A stretch of 64,000 bases of DNA from Pseudomonadota bacterium (GTDB lineage Bacteria; Pseudomonadota; Alphaproteobacteria; Rhizobiales; Xanthobacteraceae). Position 1 is the stretch's first letter, and each line of letters starts with the position of its first letter. The position numbers and the translations under genes were made by a program. Below, in pieces: positions 6,815 to 15,906 of this stretch. The notes beneath the pieces are model-generated. The model ran no database searches and was not told the DNA's origin. It saw only the letters and a list, made by a program, of their open reading frames with translations. The DNA lies in assembly GCA_023451825.1 (NCBI GenBank), contig JAEXYA010000001.1:33862-97861 (forward strand), given 5' to 3'.

Positions 6815-9631
6815 CTATTGACCGAGACGTTCGATGAGGGCGGGCGCATGCACCTGATCGGCCTTGTAGTTACCGGTCAGCGTGTACATCACGATATTGA
6901 CGCCGGCGCGGAAGGCGAACTCGCGCTGGCGGGGTTCACCGGGGACCATCGGCAGCATCGGCTGGCCGTCGGGACGCATCGCCCAGGCGCCGGCAAAGTC
7001 GTTCGAGGTGATGATGATCGGCGACACGCCGTCACCGCCGCGCGCCGGACGCGAGGCGGCTTCATCGGTGTCCTCGCGCGGCAGTGCTTCCACCCAGGTC
7101 GGGCCGGAATTGAAGCGACCGGGGAAGTCGCTGAGCAGGAAGAACGTCTTGGTCAGCACGTGCGCCGGCGGCACCGGCTCCAGTTCGGGGACATCGAGTG
7201 ACGACAAAATGGTGCGCAGCGTCTGCATGCCCGGCGTCTGCGACTCACCATTCGGCCCGGCCGGTGCCTCGACGGCATCGCGGGTGTCGAACAGCACCGT
7301 GCCGCCCTGCTTCATGTAGGCGTCGATGCGGTTGATCGCTTCCTGCGGCGGTTTTGCCGCGCCGGGGATGATGGGCCAGTAGATCAGCGGGAAGAACGAC
7401 AGTTCATCCTTGGCGGGATCGATGCCGATCGGCTCGCCGGCTTCCAGGGCCGTGCGCTGCGCGAGAAACAGCGTCAGCCCGGTGAGGCCGGATTTCACGA
7501 TGCCATCGACATCGGCATTCCCGGTGACGACATAAGCCAGCCGCGTCTGCGACACCGCCTTGACGGCGAAATCATCGCTGGCAGCGTCGGCGCGCACTTG
7601 CGTCGGCATGCCGGTCACCGCGCCAAGCCCGAGCGCAATGGCGAGCATCGTCGCCACAGCGCGGCGGCGGAACAGCGACGCGATGGCGCCGCCGAGCAAT
7701 GCGACGATGATCGCATCGATCAGGAACAGCGCGAGCGCGGTGGAAAGCAGGATGCCACGCAGGTCGCGCGGTTCGGCATTGGTGTAGCTGGCGCGGTTGG
7801 CCTTGAGAGCAGAGAAGTCCAGCGGGGCGATCCGATCTGCGGAAGCGAGAGCGTTGACAGCGAGCGGGCCATCGGCGGGGCCATAGAGGCCGGGCGGATG
7901 TTCCGATGTCGCGCGGTCGCGATAGTCGGCGGAGAGCGGTTTTGCCGTCGAGGGCGGCGGACCGAAGGCACCAAAGCCGTCGAGGGTGCGCAGCGGCGCG
8001 ACAGTCTCTGCGCCGGTTTCGCCGGCAACTCCGGCGCCGGGCGTGGAAGTGTAGCCGGAGATATCGACGACCCTGCGCAGCATTTCGACGAAGGTGCCAG
8101 ACAAAGGCAGGTCCGACCAGCGCATATCGGCGCTCACATGGAACAGCGACACGAGGCCCTTGCCGCGGCGCTCGCCGGTGACCAGCGGTGTGCCGTCTTC
8201 CAGCGTCGCCCAGCTCTTCGAAGCCAGCGCGGCATTCGGCTCGGCCAGCACCTGGCGATTGACGGTGATTTCCTTCGGCACCGGCAGGCCGGCGAACGGA
8301 CCTTCTGCCGAGAAGGCCGACAGACGCTGCGGCTTCTCCCAGGTCAGCGAGCCGCCAAGATTGCGATCGCCGCGGCGAAGTTTCACCGGCACCAGATCGT
8401 CTTCCGCCTGTGCAAGCCGAGGGCCGGCGAAGCGCACCAGCACGCCGCCATTGTCGATCCAGGCATTGAGACGCTCGCGGATTTCGGGGGACAGAGTGCC
8501 GACATCGGCCAGCACGATCATCGGCAGTTTCTGGTCGAGGAACTGCGTGATCGCCTGTTGCGGCGCGCCACGGTCGCCCTGGCGCACATCGGCGAAGGGC
8601 GCGAGCGCACGGGTGAGATAGAAGGTCGAGGCGAGCAGCGGCTGAGCGGTGTCGGCGGTGGTGCCGGAGACGATGCCGATGGCGCGGCGGCGCCAGCGCT
8701 TGTCGAGCAATTGCACCGCGCCTGCTGAACGCTCGCCGGTGATTTCGAGGCGCGCGATGTCGTTGCGCAATTCGACGGGCAGATCGAACGCCGCTTCGGT
8801 CTCGCGTTCATTCGGCGTGAACAGGAACTTGGCTTCGCCGACCGGCGAACCCTTGGCGTCGAGCCCGCGCACGATGCCGGCTTCGGGGCCGCCCGCACCG
8901 GCGCGCAGCACCTTCACGGTCATTTTGGCGGCAGCATTCTCCGCAGCGACCAGCGCATGCGCCGGTGCCGCGCCGCCGTCATAGATGGTCAGCGTGCGGT
9001 CGCCGATGGTTTTTGCAAGGGCCTGCGTAAAGTCATTGCCGCGGCCGGTATCGACGCCGTCGGACAGCCAGACGATCTCGCTGTCGCCGGTGGCGCGCAG
9101 GAAGCGCTCCAAGGAGGGCAGCGCATCGACGCGATCAATGGAATATGGCTTCGGCGCGAGTTGGCGCAGCGTCACGCGCGCGGTGCCGCCGGGCAAAATG
9201 GTGATGTCACGCGTCGGCTCCGACAGCGGCACAAGAGCCACGCCGCGCCTGTTGTTGTCGGCATTGGCGATCAGCTCATCGGCGGCGCGCACGCGGGCAT
9301 CCCAGCTTGCAGCGGCAGACCAGCCGTCATCGATCAGGATGGTCAGCGGCGCGGTCGAGGCGGCGCCTGATGTCTGCGGATTCCAGATCGGGCCGGCGGC
9401 GGCGAAGATGATGAGGGCGGCGGCGAGCAGGCGGAGCAGCGTCAGCCACCAGGGCGAGCGCGATGGCGTCTCTTCCTTCGGCGTGATGTCGAACAAGAGG
9501 CGCGTCGGCGGAAAGGCGATGCGCTGCGGCCGCGGCGGCATCACGCGCAGCAGCCACCACAAGACCGGCAGCGAGACCAAGCCGAGCAGCATCAAAGGCT
9601 GTGCGAATGCGAGCGGGAAGCCACCGATCAT
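6815..9631 (-). CDS. BatA-N / DUF4159 domain membrane protein
   Basis: A 938-residue protein. The N-terminus (about residues 1-80) has the two hydrophobic segments and the PPRPQRIAFPPTRLL motif of the aerotolerance-regulator (BatA) N-terminal domain. It is followed by a von Willebrand-like region with ILIDDGWSAAA. A further membrane segment lies near residues 640-660. The last 220 residues (FAVKAVSQTRLAYVVTGN onward, with FFPLIYWPI and GGTVLFDTRD) match DUF4159. The gene overlaps the DUF58 gene by four bases and is 9 bases from the next gene, so the set is one operon. It may form a periplasmic complex that the MoxR ATPase remodels. Confidence 0.82.
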   Translation of the reverse strand: MIGGFPLAFAQPLMLLGLVSLPVLWWLLRVMPPRPQRIAFPPTRLLFDITPKEETPSRSPWWLTLLRLLAAALIIFAAAGPIWNPQTSGAASTAPLTILIDDGWSAAASWDARVRAADELIANADNNRRGVALVPLSEPTRDITILPGGTARVTLRQLAPKPYSIDRVDALPSLERFLRATGDSEIVWLSDGVDTGRGNDFTQALAKTIGDRTLTIYDGGAAPAHALVAAENAAAKMTVKVLRAGAGGPEAGIVRGLDAKGSPVGEAKFLFTPNERETEAAFDLPVELRNDIARLEITGERSAGAVQLLDKRWRRRAIGIVSGTTADTAQPLLASTFYLTRALAPFADVRQGDRGAPQQAITQFLDQKLPMIVLADVGTLSPEIRERLNAWIDNGGVLVRFAGPRLAQAEDDLVPVKLRRGDRNLGGSLTWEKPQRLSAFSAEGPFAGLPVPKEITVNRQVLAEPNAALASKSWATLEDGTPLVTGERRGKGLVSLFHVSADMRWSDLPLSGTFVEMLRRVVDISGYTSTPGAGVAGETGAETVAPLRTLDGFGAFGPPPSTAKPLSADYRDRATSEHPPGLYGPADGPLAVNALASADRIAPLDFSALKANRASYTNAEPRDLRGILLSTALALFLIDAIIVALLGGAIASLFRRRAVATMLAIALGLGAVTGMPTQVRADAASDDFAVKAVSQTRLAYVVTGNADVDGIVKSGLTGLTLFLAQRTALEAGEPIGIDPAKDELSFFPLIYWPIIPGAAKPPQEAINRIDAYMKQGGTVLFDTRDAVEAPAGPNGESQTPGMQTLRTILSSLDVPELEPVPPAHVLTKTFFLLSDFPGRFNSGPTWVEALPREDTDEAASRPARGGDGVSPIIITSNDFAGAWAMRPDGQPMLPMVPGEPRQREFAFRAGVNIVMYTLTGNYKADQVHAPALIERLGQ

Positions 9632-10572
9632 GCCGAGCGTCCCACTTTCACCATGCTGCCGCCTGCCGCGCGGTTCACCGCCATCCCGCTATGCAGGAAC
9701 AGCAGCAATTCGGCGGCGGAGCGATCCGTCGTGTGTGTCGAGAACAACCAGCCGAGCTTGCTCGTCTCGTTGCGGATTTCATCGCGATGCGCAGCGACGC
9801 GGGCGACATAGTCTTCGGCCCAGGTCTGCGCGCGGCCTGCAGTGATCACATTGCCGCTTTCCGGCTCGACGAATTCGACGCGGCCGGAATAGGGGAAAGT
9901 CTCTTCCGCGGGATCGTTGACCTGCACCAGCGCGCCATGCGCACCGGCCGATGACAGGCCTGCAAGCATCGTCTTGATCTCGGACATCGACGACCAGAAA
10001 TCGCCGAGCACGACCACTTCCGACAAAGCCGAGGGTACGAAGGCTGGCGGCAGGCTGTCGCGATTGGTCCCGTCATGCAGCATCGCCTGCGCCATCTTGT
10101 CGATGACGCTGCGGCTGGAGGTCGGATTCATCAGGCCGGGCACGCCCACGCGCTCACCACCCGAGACCAGCAGCTCTGCCAGCGCAAAGGTGACGATTAA
10201 CGCGCGTTCGAGCTTGGAGTCGCGCGCGCCCTTCGATGCAAACGCCATCGATAGCGAACGATCCGGCCACAGCCAGATCGTATGCGCGGCTTCCCATTCC
10301 TGCTCGCGCACATAGAGATGATCGTCCCGCGCCGAGCGGCGCCAGTCGACATTCTGCGAGGGCTCGCCGGAGACGAAGCGGCGATATTGCCAGAAACTTT
10401 CGCCATGGCCGGCGCGGCGGCGTCCATGCAACCCGTGGATCACCGTCGCTGCAATGCGCCGCGCTTCCAGCACGAGGCGCGGGAGCGATGCCGCGAGCGA
10501 ACGGCTCTCGCCATCGGCGCGGCGGACTGCGGTGATCTCTTGCGTGGCGTGATCCGGCGCTGCGGCCATCAA
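9628..10572 (-). CDS. DUF58 domain-containing protein
   Basis: A 314-residue DUF58 protein. The family signature is visible at about residues 59-90: WQYRRFVSGEPSQNVDWRRS followed by ARDDHLYVREQEWE. The C-terminal half has a von Willebrand type A-like layout. DUF58 proteins are nearly always encoded beside a MoxR ATPase, as here, and are thought to be adaptors or substrates of its chaperone activity. The start overlaps the moxR stop by four bases and the stop overlaps the next start by four, giving strict translational coupling. Confidence 0.9.
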   Translation of the reverse strand: MMAAAPDHATQEITAVRRADGESRSLAASLPRLVLEARRIAATVIHGLHGRRRAGHGESFWQYRRFVSGEPSQNVDWRRSARDDHLYVREQEWEAAHTIWLWPDRSLSMAFASKGARDSKLERALIVTFALAELLVSGGERVGVPGLMNPTSSRSVIDKMAQAMLHDGTNRDSLPPAFVPSALSEVVVLGDFWSSMSEIKTMLAGLSSAGAHGALVQVNDPAEETFPYSGRVEFVEPESGNVITAGRAQTWAEDYVARVAAHRDEIRNETSKLGWLFSTHTTDRSAAELLLFLHSGMAVNRAAGGSMVKVGRSA

Positions 10573-11570
10573 CCGATCCGTGACTTGAGCTGGGCGATCA
10601 CGTCCGACACGGTGCGGCCTTCGGCGCGCGCCGAGAAGGTCAGCGCCATACGATGCTTCAGGATCGGCTCCGCAAGATCGAGCACGTCATCGATGGAGGG
10701 CGCGAGGCGGCCGTCGAGCAGCGCACGGGCGCGCACGGCGAGCATCAGCGACTGCGAAGCGCGCGGGCCAGGACCCCAGGCGATGAGTTTTGACGCATCG
10801 CCTGCATCCGGGCTTGGACGCGCCGAACGCACGAGGGTGAGGATCGCTTCAACGACACTGTCGCCGACCGGCAGGCGGCGCACCAGGCGCTGGGCGGTGA
10901 GCAGCGTCTCGACAGTCACCGCGGCCTTGGCGACAGTCTCTTCGGCGCCGGTGGTTTCGAACAGGATGCGGCGTTCGGCATCGCGGTCGGGATAGTCGAC
11001 GTCGATTTCCATCAGGAATCGATCGAGCTGCGCTTCCGGCAGCGGATAGGTGCCTTCCTGCTCCAGCGGGTTCTGCGTTGCCAGCACATGGAACGGCTTC
11101 GGCAGATCATGCCGCGCGCCGGCCACGGTGATGTGCTGCTCCTGCATCGCCTGCAGCAATGCGGATTGCGTGCGCGGAGAAGCGCGGTTGATTTCGTCGG
11201 CCATCAGCAGTTGGGCGAACACGGGGCCGGAGATGAAGCGGAACGAGCGCTTGCCGGCGACGCTCTCGTCCAGCACTTCGGCGCCGAGAATGTCGGAGGG
11301 CATCAGGTCAGGCGTGAATTGGATGCGCTTGGCATCGAGGCCGAGCGTGGTGCCCAGCGTTTCCACCAGCTTTGTCTTGGCGAGGCCGGGGACACCGATC
11401 AGCAGCGCATGACCGCCGGAGAGGATCGTGACCAGCGTATTTTCCACCACGCGGTCCTGGCCGAAAATGACAGTGGAGATCGCCTCCTTGGCGGCGCGCA
11501 TCTGGCCGGCCACCTGTTCCGCGGAGCGGACGATCACGTCTTCGATTTTCTCGACACTGTCAGCGGCCAT
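10569..11570 (-). CDS. MoxR family AAA+ ATPase
   Basis: A 333-residue AAA+ ATPase. Walker A is GVPGLAKT, Walker B is LLMADEIN, and the sensor region follows in SPRTQSALLQAMQE and VLATQNPLEQEGTYPLPEAQ. MoxR ATPases act as chaperones that activate or mature partner protein complexes. The ATG at 11570 has a good ribosome binding site (GGAG, about 9 bases away), so it is preferred over an in-frame ATG 36 bases upstream. The gene leads a four-gene leftward operon. The 250-base gap to the divergent DUF1285 gene must hold both promoters; I could not pick them out. Confidence 0.93.
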   Translation of the reverse strand: MAADSVEKIEDVIVRSAEQVAGQMRAAKEAISTVIFGQDRVVENTLVTILSGGHALLIGVPGLAKTKLVETLGTTLGLDAKRIQFTPDLMPSDILGAEVLDESVAGKRSFRFISGPVFAQLLMADEINRASPRTQSALLQAMQEQHITVAGARHDLPKPFHVLATQNPLEQEGTYPLPEAQLDRFLMEIDVDYPDRDAERRILFETTGAEETVAKAAVTVETLLTAQRLVRRLPVGDSVVEAILTLVRSARPSPDAGDASKLIAWGPGPRASQSLMLAVRARALLDGRLAPSIDDVLDLAEPILKHRMALTFSARAEGRTVSDVIAQLKSRIG

Positions 11571-11820
11571 CAACTGCTCCTTCGGGTGACAGCGGCGTGA
11601 AGGCACGCCGCGGGATCTCGTCTCAATATTCCACCGACCTGATGCTAGACTTAAGCGAAGGCCAAGCGAAGACCATGGTTTTGTTGAATTAAACTATCCC
11701 CACAATATCGGGATGCGGCTATGAACTGCATCACGTTGTGGCGAGTTGGAAACCCGTGCTGCACGTTTCAAGACGTGCATTGATCGTGCCAGAACGGCGC
11801 AGGTAAAGTCAGGGCAAACA

Positions 11821-12435
11821 ATGGCGAAGCAAGGGCAGGAAAAGGCGCAAGGGACAGCGCAGGGACTGGATGGTCTGGCCGCCGCCGCGAAGGATGGGGC
11901 CGGGCAAGGCAAAGGATTGCCCCCCGTCCACTTGTGGAATCCTGACTTTTGCGGCGATCTCGACATGCGGATCGCCTCGGACGGTACGTGGTTCTATTTG
12001 GGCACCCCGATCGGCCGGCCGGCGCTGGTGCGGCTGTTTTCGACGATTTTGAAGCGGGAAGATGGCAAATACTTCCTTGTCACGCCGGTGGAGAAAGTCG
12101 GCATCACCGTCGACGACGTGCCCTTTCTGGCCGTCGAGATGCAGAAGGAGGAGCTTGCGTCCGGTACCGTGCTCAAATTCCGCACCAATGTGAATGACTG
12201 GGTCACCTGCGATGCCGGCCACAAACTCCGCTTCGAGGAAGCCGATGATGGCGGATTGACGCCCTATCTGCATGTCCGCGCCGACCTGTGGGCCAAGGTG
12301 ACGCGGGCGATCTATTACGATCTTGTTGACATGGGCGAGGAGCGGATGGTCGATGGCGCGGCCATGTTTGGCATCGCGTCATCCGGCGCGTTTTTTGCGA
12401 TGGCGGATGCCGAACAAGTCAGGCAAGCTACGTAA
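11821..12435 (+). CDS. DUF1285 domain-containing protein
   Basis: A 204-residue protein of the DUF1285 family. After a low-complexity Gln/Ala/Gly-rich N-terminus comes the family core starting PPVHLWNPDFCGDLDMRIASDG, then WFYLGTPIGRPALVRLFSTI and a long beta-rich section. No catalytic motif is visible. The ATG at 11821 is preferred because the 25 codons in front of it do not look coding. The family is widespread in alphaproteobacteria and has no established role. It precedes a Nudix gene by 21 bases and may share its transcript. Confidence 0.85.
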   Translation: MAKQGQEKAQGTAQGLDGLAAAAKDGAGQGKGLPPVHLWNPDFCGDLDMRIASDGTWFYLGTPIGRPALVRLFSTILKREDGKYFLVTPVEKVGITVDDVPFLAVEMQKEELASGTVLKFRTNVNDWVTCDAGHKLRFEEADDGGLTPYLHVRADLWAKVTRAIYYDLVDMGEERMVDGAAMFGIASSGAFFAMADAEQVRQAT

Positions 12436-12456
12436 GATTGCACTTGAGGGGCGTGA

Positions 12457-13161
12457 TTGACGAATTCTTTGCTGAAGACCGACGCGCCCGCCGGCATGAC
12501 GTCCGCCACCGCTGAATCGGCTGTGATGGATTCAGCCGAGTTTTTCGCGCGCGCCAAAGCGCGGCTGTCCTTCGAGGTCCCGCCCGGCCTCAACGACGCC
12601 ACGATCATCCCGACCACCGGGGACGCTGGCAATGACCGCATGATCCAGATCGTCGCAGCCGAGCGGCCGATCCGCCCTGCCGCGGTGCTGATCGGCATCG
12701 TCGAGCACGAGCAGCCGACGATCCTGCTCACCCAGCGCTCGGCGCATCTCAACGACCATGCCGGGCAGATCTCGTTTCCCGGCGGCAAGATCGACGCCAC
12801 CGATGCGTCGCCGCTCGATGCCGCCTTGCGCGAAGCGGAGGAGGAAGTCGGGCTCGATCGCTCGTTCGTCGATCCGATCGGCTATCTCGATCTCTACGCC
12901 ACCGGATTCGGCTTTCGCATTTTGCCGACGGTGGCGCGGGTGCGGCCGGGCTTCAATCTCACCATCAATGAGAACGAGGTCGAAAGCGCCTTCGAGGTGC
13001 CGCTGTCGTTCCTGATGAATCCCGGCAATCATCAGCTGCACAGCAAAGATTTTCGCGGCATCGAGCGGAGCTATTACGCGATGCCCTTTGCCGAGCGCTA
13101 CATCTGGGGCGCCACCGCAGGCATCCTGCGCGTGCTGTATGAGCGGATCGTGCTGAAATGA
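12457..13161 (+). CDS. CoA pyrophosphatase-type Nudix hydrolase (TTG start)
   Basis: A 234-residue Nudix enzyme of the NudL/CoA-diphosphatase type. The family signature before the box is visible as LLTQRSAHLNDHAGQISFPG, and the box has the full REAEEEVGL core. These enzymes hydrolyse coenzyme A or related dinucleotides. About 60 residues precede the domain. The likely start is TTG at 12457, seven bases after GAGGGG; an in-frame ATG at 12496 is the alternative. The stop overlaps the next start by four bases, linking it to the DUF6111 and cca genes. Confidence 0.88.
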   Translation: MTNSLLKTDAPAGMTSATAESAVMDSAEFFARAKARLSFEVPPGLNDATIIPTTGDAGNDRMIQIVAAERPIRPAAVLIGIVEHEQPTILLTQRSAHLNDHAGQISFPGGKIDATDASPLDAALREAEEEVGLDRSFVDPIGYLDLYATGFGFRILPTVARVRPGFNLTINENEVESAFEVPLSFLMNPGNHQLHSKDFRGIERSYYAMPFAERYIWGATAGILRVLYERIVLK

Positions 13162-13421
13162 TCCGCGCAGTGCTCACCGAAGTCGGCATCTTCCTGATCC
13201 CGTTCGCGCTCTATGTTCTGTTCCTGCTGGCGACACAGAAGGGCGTGCGGGAATCGGCCTCATGGCCGGCGCGCGTCGTGCTCAGGCTGCTGGTCTCAGC
13301 CTTCGTGCTGGTGATCATCAGCCTTCTCCTGCTCGCGCATTTCTCCGGCGCAGGTCCGGCCGCAACTTATACGCCCGCGCATATGGAAAACGGCAAGCTC
13401 GTGCCGGGGCAGAACAAGTGA
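13158..13421 (+). CDS. Small membrane protein, DUF6111-like
   Basis: An 87-residue protein with two clear transmembrane segments (about residues 6-25 and 41-62) and a short polar tail ending in GKLVPGQNK. It matches small alphaproteobacterial proteins of the DUF6111 type found between a Nudix gene and cca. It overlaps both neighbours (ATGA at the start, GTGA at the stop), so all three are translated from one message. No function is known. Confidence 0.8.
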   Translation: MIRAVLTEVGIFLIPFALYVLFLLATQKGVRESASWPARVVLRLLVSAFVLVIISLLLLAHFSGAGPAATYTPAHMENGKLVPGQNK

Positions 13422-14671
13422 CCTCGCAACGGGTCATCGATGCGGCGTGGCTGACTGCCGGCCCGGCCGGCCGCGTGCTCACCTTGCTCAATGGCGATGG
13501 CGAGGAAGCCCGCGCCGTCGGTGGCGCCGTGCGCAATGCGTTGATGGGGCTCGAGGTCGGCGAAATCGATGTCGCGACGACCGCCGTCCCCGATGAAGTG
13601 ATCCGCCGCGCCAAAGCGGCCGGCTACAAGAGCGTGCCGACCGGCATCGAGCACGGCACTGTGACGTTGGTGGTCGACAACACGCCGGTCGAAGTCACCA
13701 CGCTGCGCGAGGACGTCGAGACCTTTGGCCGCAAGGCCAAGGTGATGTTCGGCCGCAACTGGCAGCGCGATGCGGAGCGGCGCGATTTCACCATGAACGG
13801 GCTCTCCGCCTCCATCGATGGCGTCGTGCACGACTATGTGGGCGGCCTGCCGGATGTGGATGCGAAGCGCGTCCGCTTCATCGGCGATCCCGACCGGCGG
13901 ATTGCCGAGGACTATCTGCGCATCCTGCGCTTCTTTCGCATCCACGCGGCCTATGGCGCGGGCAGTCCGGATCGCGACGGTTATCTCGCATCGATCCGCG
14001 GCCGCGATGGCATTGCCGGTCTCTCGGCCGAGCGGATCCGGCTGGAGTTACTGAAACTGCTGGTGGCGCCGGGCGCCTCGGCGGCGACGGATGCGATGAT
14101 CGATGCCGGACTGATGCTGCGCATCTGCGGTGGCGTGACTTATCTTGGCCCGTTCAAGAAGATGATCGGCATCGAACAGGAGCTCGGGCTCGCACCGAAT
14201 GCCATGCTGCGGCTTGGCGCGCTCGCCGTCGCCGTTACTGAGGATGCCAAGCGGCTGACACAGCGGCTGCGCCTCACCAATGACGAGAACAAGACGCTGG
14301 ACTCCATGGGCCATCGCTGGTGGCGGCTGAAGGGCATGGGCGAGGCCCGCGCGCGGCAGCGGCTGTATCGCCTGGGGGCTGCGCGCTATCGCAACCGCAT
14401 GCTGTTGGCCTGGGCCCGTGACGGCCAGGGCAGCGACGCTGAAGAGTGGAAGAATCTCGTCGCACTACCCGAACGCTGGACGCCGCCGGTCTTTCCGCTC
14501 AAGGCGGCGGATTTCATGGCGCGCGGCATCGCCAAGGGCCCCGGGCTCGGCCATGTGCTGGCATTGGCGGAAGATGCCTGGATGGCAAATGACTTCCCGA
14601 TGGAAGTGGATGTCATCACTGTCATCGCCGACCAGACGATCGCGCGGTTCAAGCACGATCATCGGCTGTGA
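13418..14671 (+). CDS. cca: CCA tRNA nucleotidyltransferase
   Basis: A 417-residue class II nucleotidyltransferase that adds or repairs the 3'-CCA end of tRNAs. The GGAVRN loop and the paired acidic residues in GEIDVATTA form the catalytic site. The conserved ERRDFTMNGLS and RIAEDYLRILRFFRI blocks follow in the family order. The start is GTG at 13418, overlapping the DUF6111 stop; an upstream in-frame extension inside that gene is not credible. No HD domain is visible at the C-terminus, as usual for the alphaproteobacterial form. Confidence 0.95.
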   Translation: MTSQRVIDAAWLTAGPAGRVLTLLNGDGEEARAVGGAVRNALMGLEVGEIDVATTAVPDEVIRRAKAAGYKSVPTGIEHGTVTLVVDNTPVEVTTLREDVETFGRKAKVMFGRNWQRDAERRDFTMNGLSASIDGVVHDYVGGLPDVDAKRVRFIGDPDRRIAEDYLRILRFFRIHAAYGAGSPDRDGYLASIRGRDGIAGLSAERIRLELLKLLVAPGASAATDAMIDAGLMLRICGGVTYLGPFKKMIGIEQELGLAPNAMLRLGALAVAVTEDAKRLTQRLRLTNDENKTLDSMGHRWWRLKGMGEARARQRLYRLGAARYRNRMLLAWARDGQGSDAEEWKNLVALPERWTPPVFPLKAADFMARGIAKGPGLGHVLALAEDAWMANDFPMEVDVITVIADQTIARFKHDHRL

Positions 14672-14675
14672 GGGT

Positions 14676-14779
14676 GTAGGGTGGGTTAAGCGAAGCGAAA
14701 ACCCACCACTTTTCCTTGCCGCAGGCTCGGCTGATGGGTTTCGTTCCGGCGCTTCGCGCCTTCGCTCAACCCATCCTAC
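14676..14779. repeat. Palindromic repeat, family B, copy 1
   Basis: Left arm GTAGGGTGGGTTAAGCGAAG and right arm ending CTCAACCCATCCTAC are near reverse complements around a variable middle. It lies between the convergent ends of cca and the DUF2158 gene. Related copies are at 15842-15897, 17199-17276 and 19671-19773. Confidence 0.85.
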
Positions 14780-14794
14780 GTGTCCGAGCTTGAA

Positions 14795-15022
14795 TTACGC
14801 CACCTTCGCGTGATCCTCGTCTTCCTCTTCGTCCTCGTCTTCTTCATCCTCGTTCGGGATGACGAGGGCGATGTCGAGCACGGCGCGCGGCAGCGTCTCG
14901 CGGAACAGATCGCCTTCTTCGCCCAGCCACACGCATTCGATATCGTCGCCATCGACATCGGCAACGGTGAGCGGCATGCCACCCGATTTCAGCATGACGA
15001 CGTCACCAGCTTTCAATTCCAT
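14795..15022 (-). CDS. YodC-like DUF2158 protein with acidic tail
   Basis: A 75-residue protein. The N-terminal half (KAGDVVMLKSGGMPLTV, then DIECVWL) is the small SH3-like beta-barrel of the DUF2158/YodC family. The C-terminal tail, about residues 57-71, is almost all Asp and Glu, which is unusual and could be an interaction or solubility tag. It stands alone on the minus strand. Function unknown. Confidence 0.8.
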   Translation of the reverse strand: MELKAGDVVMLKSGGMPLTVADVDGDDIECVWLGEEGDLFRETLPRAVLDIALVIPNEDEEDEDEEEDEDHAKVA

Positions 15023-15106
15023 GGTCGGCTCCTGTGCATGGGTTGAATCACGCGCAAAGCCTAGGCGCGCGTTGTGACAGTCCGAACGCGGCGGGATGAC
15101 GGGATT

Positions 15107-15826
15107 TTATTTCCGCTGGAGAAGTGTCGCGAGTTCCGCTGACAGGCCAATGCTCTCCAGGGCGGGCGGAGGGGCGGCGTCACCGCGCTCTCGCTTTGCC
15201 GCGGCGATGACGGCATGGGTGCCGGTGGCGACGGAACAGAGCACAGGCACATCAGCCTGAATGCGCGCGGCGAGGCCGGCGAGCGCAGCTCCGCCGAGGA
15301 TGACAATGTCGGCACCGTCGTCCCTTGCACAGGCGGTGCAGGCCTTGGCAAGCGAGGCGAGCGCTGCTTCCGGATCGGTCGCGATCTCACCGCCGGTCGG
15401 CGCGATGGTGCGCACGCCGGTGAGCTTGTCCGCGAGCCCGATACTGGCGACAAACTCCGTCAACATCGGTCCCCAGAGCGCGCCGCCGGTGACGATGGCG
15501 AAGCGGCCGCGTTTTGCCGCTTCGATGCAGGACGCTTCCGCCATGCCGACGACAGGGACCCGCGCGACTTCGCGCAATGCCAGCAGGCCGGGATCGCCGA
15601 AACAGGCGAGATAGACGGCATCGCATCCCGCGCCGTGCATCGCATAGGCATCAAGCGCGGCATGGCCGGCGATCGCGGCCGTTGCGCGGGTGGAAATGTA
15701 GCGCGCGCCAAAGCGGCCGGTCACGGGGATGAAATTCGCGGCGTCGCCTGCGATGCCCGTGACATGCCGGGCGACCAGAGCGGTGACCGTCTCAGTGGTG
15801 TTGGGATTGATCAGCAGGATGCGCAT
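15107..15826 (-). CDS. Asp/Glu/hydantoin racemase superfamily protein
   Basis: A 239-residue protein starting MRILLINPNTTE, the standard opening of hydantoin-racemase-like members of the Asp/Glu racemase superfamily. The first catalytic cysteine is present in YLACFGDPGL. Where family racemases carry the second cysteine (LGCAG), this protein reads ILGGAALAG, so a two-base racemization looks unlikely. Isomerase or decarboxylase relatives with one cysteine exist, so the reaction may differ. It stands alone between repeats. The substrate is unknown. Confidence 0.82.
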   Translation of the reverse strand: MRILLINPNTTETVTALVARHVTGIAGDAANFIPVTGRFGARYISTRATAAIAGHAALDAYAMHGAGCDAVYLACFGDPGLLALREVARVPVVGMAEASCIEAAKRGRFAIVTGGALWGPMLTEFVASIGLADKLTGVRTIAPTGGEIATDPEAALASLAKACTACARDDGADIVILGGAALAGLAARIQADVPVLCSVATGTHAVIAAAKRERGDAAPPPALESIGLSAELATLLQRK

Positions 15827-15841
15827 GAGGGTGCCCGTCGG

Positions 15842-15897
15842 CCGTAGGATGGGTCGAGCCTAGGCGCGAAAGCGCCGGAGCGAAACCCACCCTGCGG
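15842..15897. repeat. Palindromic repeat, family B, copy 2 (short)
   Basis: One stem only: CCGTAGGATGGGT pairs with ACCCACCCTGCGG, around an inner GGCGCGAAAGCGCC hairpin. It lies between the 3' end of the serine hydrolase gene and the racemase-like start. Confidence 0.8.
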
Positions 15898-15906
15898 CTC
15901 CGCACT

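Noticed and set aside
13262..13417. N-terminal extension of the CCA-adding enzyme
   Set aside because: It lies inside the DUF6111 gene in another frame and is Arg-rich; GTG 13418 gives the normal start.
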